From NCBI GenBank assembly GCA_017964755.1, contig JAGCRI010000088.1, positions 1 through 9,299 on the forward strand: DNA of 9,299 nucleotides, written 5' to 3'. This DNA is from Bacteroidales bacterium (GTDB lineage: Bacteria > Bacteroidota > Bacteroidia > Bacteroidales > WCHB1-69). Shown here in pieces: positions 6,723-9,299 of the stretch; position 1 is the stretch's first letter, and each line of letters starts with the position of its first letter. A program made the translations under genes and the position numbers. The notes under the pieces are model-generated. The model searched no databases. It saw only the letters and a list, made by a program, of their open reading frames with translations, and was not told where the DNA came from.

Positions 6723-6829
6723 ACTGCAAAAATAATACCAATAAATAATGTACTGAGATTGATAGTGCGTATTGTAATGCGTATTTTCGACGAGGAATAT
6801 GATATAGATATTTTTTGTATTTTTGCAGT
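6723..6829. repeat. 12-bp inverted repeat containing outward-facing -7 boxes
   Basis: ACTGCAAAAATA at 6723-6734 is the exact reverse complement of TATTTTTGCAGT at 6818-6829, with 83 bp between. Each arm contains TATTTTTG, a match to the TAnnTTTG -7 box; the left copy points left (minus strand) and the right copy points right. Complementarity stops at the 12 bp on both sides. Confidence 0.55.
6818..6825 (+). promoter_or_regulatory. Possible -7 box for the GIY-YIG/AbiH cassette
   Basis: TATTTTTG, followed by CAG, matches the Bacteroidota -7 consensus and lies about 148 bp before the ATG at 6973. No convincing -33 element is visible 19-21 bp upstream. A weaker box, TAACTTTA at 6929-6936, is nearer the gene. 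Either could drive the cassette; neither is certain. Confidence 0.4.
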
Positions 6830-6972
6830 ATTGAAATAGTTCGCGTTGCGGTTGTAGGCAAATATTGCTCACTCATATAATCATAATAGTCATTAAGGAT
6901 TGTGGTCATACGCAAACTTTAATTTGACTAACTTTACAAGACCAAATAGGATAATTTTCAAAAAATAGTAAT

Positions 6973-7746
6973 ATGAGAAAAAATAATTCACAAAGCAAGG
7001 GGGTGATATATATACTCACAAATCCAAGTTTTCCAGAATATGTAAAAATCGGATATGCCGATGATTTACAAAAAAGATTAAAAGAGCTTAATCGCAGCGA
7101 ATGTATCCCATTTGCTTTTAGGGTGTATGCCGAATATGAAGTGGCTGAACGCTTGCAAGATAAAGCATTACATAGTATGATTGATAGTATAAACCCAAAC
7201 TTGCGGGCAATAGATACCTTTGATGGTAAGAAACGAACAAAGGAATTTTTTGCAATGACTGTTGATGATGCATATAATATACTTGAAGCCATTGCTAAAA
7301 TCAGCGGAACTACTGATAAACTGCGCAAACTCAGTCCCACGGGCGAAGAAATAAAAGAAGAAAAAATTGCAGCAGAAATTGAAAACAGCACCATTTATTC
7401 TGAAAAAGATCTACTTTCAAATGGTGATGATGATATTATCTCAATTTATAATCAACTAAAAACAAAAATTCTGAGTTTAGGAGCTCTTACTATTCAGGCA
7501 AAAAAATTATATGTTGCTTTCAAAAACAAAAGAAATTTTGCCGATATTCAGATTCAAAAACACAATCTAAAAATATTCATCAATATGCCCAAAGGATCGC
7601 TTAAGGATCCTGAATGCGTCACAATGGATGTTTCCAATAGAGGACATTGGGGAAATGGTGATTATTGTGTGAGAATTTCTGATGAATCACAAATTGAATA
7701 CACAATGGAGCTAATACGTCAATCATACCTGAAAAACTCAAAATAA
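6973..7746 (+). CDS. GIY-YIG (T5orf172-type) nuclease fused to DUF5655
   Basis: A 257-residue protein. The N-terminal domain (about 9-110) is a GIY-YIG nuclease of the T5orf172/MUG113 kind: G10-V-I-Y13, then Y23-V-K-I-G27, then LQKRLKELN with Arg35 as the catalytic-type arginine, and R88-T-K-E91-F-F with Glu91 as candidate metal-binding glutamate. The C-terminal part (about 155-252) matches DUF5655: KKLYVAFKNKRNFADIQ, a LKIFINMP strand, and GHWGNGDY (224-231) followed by IEYTMELIRQSY. DUF5655 is often attached to nuclease-like domains; its biochemical role is not established. The gene is AT-rich (for example 13 G+C of 60 bases at 7501-7560), unlike the polyene-like operon. Its stop is 14 bp from a small ORF leading into AbiH, suggesting a shared transcript and a role in nucleic-acid defence. 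Family assignment is strong, target unknown. Confidence 0.88.
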   Translation: MRKNNSQSKGVIYILTNPSFPEYVKIGYADDLQKRLKELNRSECIPFAFRVYAEYEVAERLQDKALHSMIDSINPNLRAIDTFDGKKRTKEFFAMTVDDAYNILEAIAKISGTTDKLRKLSPTGEEIKEEKIAAEIENSTIYSEKDLLSNGDDDIISIYNQLKTKILSLGALTIQAKKLYVAFKNKRNFADIQIQKHNLKIFINMPKGSLKDPECVTMDVSNRGHWGNGDYCVRISDESQIEYTMELIRQSYLKNSK

Positions 7747-7760
7747 ACTTTCCGTAAAAA

Positions 7761-7862
7761 ATGACAAACTATATTTATGAAAATGAGCGCAAATTTGATA
7801 CATGGGTTGACAATATGGCAAGTGAGATCATGTCTAATGTAAATCAATCAGATAGACAGTAA
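7761..7862 (+). CDS. 33-residue small ORF between the nuclease and AbiH
   Basis: The ATG at 7761 opens 33 codons ending in TAA at 7860-7862, 14 bp after the GIY-YIG gene and 6 bp before the AbiH start. The peptide begins MTNYIYENERKFDTWVDNMA; the rest is hydrophilic and mildly acidic, with a likely amphipathic helix around FDTWVDNMASEIM. There is no signal peptide or Cys. It fills the gap between the two larger genes almost exactly, as expected for a translated operon member or for the remnant of a truncated gene. I do not recognise a family. It might also be a leader promoting AbiH translation by coupling. Confidence 0.45.
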   Translation: MTNYIYENERKFDTWVDNMASEIMSNVNQSDRQ

Positions 7863-7868
7863 TTCGCT

Positions 7869-9089
7869 ATGAACCGAATCATCCTTATCGGCAACGGCTT
7901 CGACTTGGCACACGGCTTGAAAACCAGCTATGCGGATTTCATCAAGTGGTATTGGAATGAATTCGGAGAAAAATTGTCATCTGGCTCAATGTCAGTAGTG
8001 GAAGATAGGTTATGTTCCTTTAAGTTGCGGGATGATCGAGCGAATTGGCTGAATACTTTGCATTTTTTGTATCCGATAATCAATCCACTATCGCCAAAAA
8101 GTGGCTATGAATTGGCAGAAACAGCAAAGACAGATTGGAACTTGTGTAACTTCACCATCAAAAGTCTTTTTTTTGAGAAAATTTGTGAGGAAGTGGAAAC
8201 GAAGAATTGGGTTGATATTGAGGATGTGTATTACGAATTTTTGAAGAAAAGTGATACCCCCAAACAACTCAATGAAGATTTGGATTTCATTAAAGACAAA
8301 CTTGTTGAGTATTTGAGTTTATTGCCAGAACCCACTTTGAATCCTAACGTCAAGAATCAGATTTGGGCACCCATCAACAGAGAAGACATCTCTGTCGAAT
8401 CTAAAGAAAAATGGAAAGAATTACTACAGAATAGGAAGAAGTATGACACTCAAGATTGGGACAGCCTGTTTCTGGGCTATAAAGATGATGAATGTTCAAC
8501 TTCTGATGTGGAATATTTTAAAAATATATTGGAAAAAGCTATTGATAATGAGGCAAAAGGAAAAACTGATAAAATATATTCCATGTTGCTATTGCCCGAC
8601 AATATCCTGCTGCTGAATTTCAACTACACCAACACGGCAGATTTGTACTTACCGAAGTTTGACAAATTTCAAGTCAATCATATTCATGGTTCACTTTCAA
8701 ATCCTGAGAGCGTGATTTTTGGATATGGGGACGAGCGTGATGATGAATATCAACCATTAATGAAGAAAAACGACAACGAATATTTACGCCATATCAAGTC
8801 GTTCCACTATTTGGAGTCATCCGATTACCGCAATATGCTCGGTTTCATCGAGGAAGCTCCATTTCAGATTTGTATCATGGGCCACTCCTGCGGAATCTCC
8901 GACCGTACACTGCTGAAGACGCTCTTTGAGCACAAGAATTGTGTTTCCATCAAACCCTATTATTACAGGGATAAAGACGGCAAAGACAATTATTTTGATC
9001 TCATTTGCAATATTGCCCGCAACATTTCCGACCCTCGTCTCATGCGTGACCGTGTGGTGGGCAAGGAGCATTGCCAGCCGTTGGGGTGA
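7869..9089 (+). CDS. abiH: AbiH-family abortive infection protein
   Basis: A 406-residue protein, full length for the family. The N-terminus, IILIGNGFDLAHGLKTSYADF (residues 4-24), is the hallmark of bacteriophage abortive infection AbiH (PF14253). Later motifs are LLNFNYTNT (about 248-256), VNHIHGSL (269-276), IFGYGDE, and IMGHSCGISDRTLLKTLFEH (336-355). AbiH from Lactococcus protects populations against phage by an abortive mechanism whose chemistry is not settled. The NFNYT, HIHG and G-x-S-x-x-x-SD motifs resemble those of SIR2-like NAD-binding proteins; I infer a possible relationship. Base composition is mosaic: hand counts give 30/60 G+C near the start (7861-7920), 13/60 in the middle (8521-8580) and 32/60 near the end (8881-8940). 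It is the last gene of the cassette. No transmembrane segment is apparent, so it is probably cytoplasmic. Confidence 0.9.
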   Translation: MNRIILIGNGFDLAHGLKTSYADFIKWYWNEFGEKLSSGSMSVVEDRLCSFKLRDDRANWLNTLHFLYPIINPLSPKSGYELAETAKTDWNLCNFTIKSLFFEKICEEVETKNWVDIEDVYYEFLKKSDTPKQLNEDLDFIKDKLVEYLSLLPEPTLNPNVKNQIWAPINREDISVESKEKWKELLQNRKKYDTQDWDSLFLGYKDDECSTSDVEYFKNILEKAIDNEAKGKTDKIYSMLLLPDNILLLNFNYTNTADLYLPKFDKFQVNHIHGSLSNPESVIFGYGDERDDEYQPLMKKNDNEYLRHIKSFHYLESSDYRNMLGFIEEAPFQICIMGHSCGISDRTLLKTLFEHKNCVSIKPYYYRDKDGKDNYFDLICNIARNISDPRLMRDRVVGKEHCQPLG

Positions 9090-9134
9090 AAAAAGCGAGT
9101 GGACGACAACGCCTTCTCTTTTATTTGAATTCAT

Positions 9135-9164
9135 TTTATTGTATTCAAAAAAAATTTATCTTTG
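9135..9164 (+). promoter_or_regulatory. Promoter (TTT-N19-TATCTTTG) at the right edge
   Basis: TATCTTTG at 9157-9164, followed by CAG, is a perfect -7 box. TTT at 9135-9137 gives the same 19-bp spacing seen in the ACP promoter. It lies 67 bp after the AbiH stop and faces right, so a new transcription unit starts here. The gene it drives is mostly or wholly outside the window. Confidence 0.7.
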
Positions 9165-9182
9165 CAGTTCCAAAAAAGTCAC

Positions 9183-9236
9183 ATGGAAAAGTGTGTATGT
9201 AACCCAAAAACTCGCCCCGAAAAGTGTGGAAACTGA
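9183..9236 (+). CDS. Possible 17-residue Cys-containing leader peptide
   Basis: The ATG at 9183 lies 18 bp after the -7 box and opens 17 codons, MEKCVCNPKTRPEKCGN, ending in TGA at 9234-9236. The same frame then continues from a GTG at 9237 without a stop to the window end. A second ATG at 9280 also runs off the end and could be the true start of the next gene. The peptide has three Cys, but it is too short to judge by composition; it could be a leader, a tiny protein or chance. Confidence 0.25.
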   Translation: MEKCVCNPKTRPEKCGN

Positions 9237-9299
9237 GTGAAAAGTCGGCGGGAAAATTGCTATAAAAGGGCGGAAACACATGGGAACACTGGCTATGGA

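Larger units (their letters stand above)
6103..6972. other. 870-bp intergenic region with repeats, no convincing gene
   Basis: No ORF here has family-like composition; those present are short, span the repeats and differ between repeat copies. The region holds two 31-bp hairpins (6198-6228, 6409-6439), a 108-bp block duplicated at 6263-6370 and 6444-6551, a 20-bp tandem duplication (6581-6620), a 12-bp inverted repeat (6723-6734/6818-6829), and AT-rich sequence from about 6550 to the next gene. It separates the polyene-like operon from the AT-rich defence-like genes and may be a boundary of horizontally acquired DNA. Confidence 0.75.

Noticed and set aside
6718..6915. Minus-strand 65-residue ORF
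   Set aside because: Low-complexity AT-rich composition, no recognisable domain, and it spans the 12-bp inverted repeat and -7 boxes; probably chance.
6103..6972. tRNA or rRNA gene in the intergenic region
   Set aside because: I found no cloverleaf, T-loop motif or conserved rRNA segment on either strand.
6906..7394. Minus-strand 162-residue ORF
   Set aside because: It is a reverse-strand shadow of the GIY-YIG gene, whose motifs are clear on the + strand.
9090..9130. Rho-independent terminator after abiH
   Set aside because: Only partial complementarity between the A-rich and T-rich flanks (AAAAGCGAG and CTTCTCTTTT); no stable GC-rich stem followed by a T-run.

Overview
The window looks like a chromosomal or metagenomic segment from a Bacteroidota member, probably Bacteroidales. 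Four lines of evidence point there: a cell-surface protein ending in a type IX secretion (T9SS type B / gliding-motility-associated) sorting domain; an outer-membrane barrel protein; several promoters with the Bacteroidota -7 box TAnnTTTG (TAACTTTG, TATCTTTG twice, TATTTTTG); and weak Shine-Dalgarno sequences. All convincing genes lie on the + strand.

Left part (1-3068). This holds the 3' portion of a large secreted repeat protein, followed by an outer-membrane barrel protein with its own promoter. The repeat protein has seven in-register 153-bp (51-residue) units, then three diverged units, an Ig-like segment and the T9SS C-terminal domain.

Middle (3168-6102). A compact four-gene operon: acyl carrier protein, ApeP-like dehydratase-fold protein, a thioesterase-dehydratase double-hotdog fusion (ApeH-like plus ApeI-like), and a CrtI/RetSat-like FAD oxidoreductase. 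This set resembles the tailoring and carrier part of aryl-polyene/flexirubin-type polyene pathways. No ketosynthase, ketoreductase, aromatic starter enzyme or acyltransferase lies within the window.

Spacer (6103-6972). About 870 bp with no convincing gene. It contains a duplicated unit, each copy made of a 31-bp hairpin plus a 108-bp block (98/108 identical by hand). It also has a 20-bp tandem duplication and a 12-bp inverted repeat whose arms each contain a -7 box.

Right part (6973-9089). An AT-rich accessory segment: a GIY-YIG (T5orf172-type) nuclease fused to a DUF5655 domain, a 33-codon small ORF, and an AbiH-family abortive-infection protein, all closely spaced. I read this as a candidate phage-defence cassette. 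After it come a strong promoter match and a tiny Cys-containing ORF at the right edge.

The best candidates for something undescribed are the GIY-YIG-DUF5655 / small ORF / AbiH cassette and the stand-alone polyene-like quartet with its thioesterase-dehydratase fusion.
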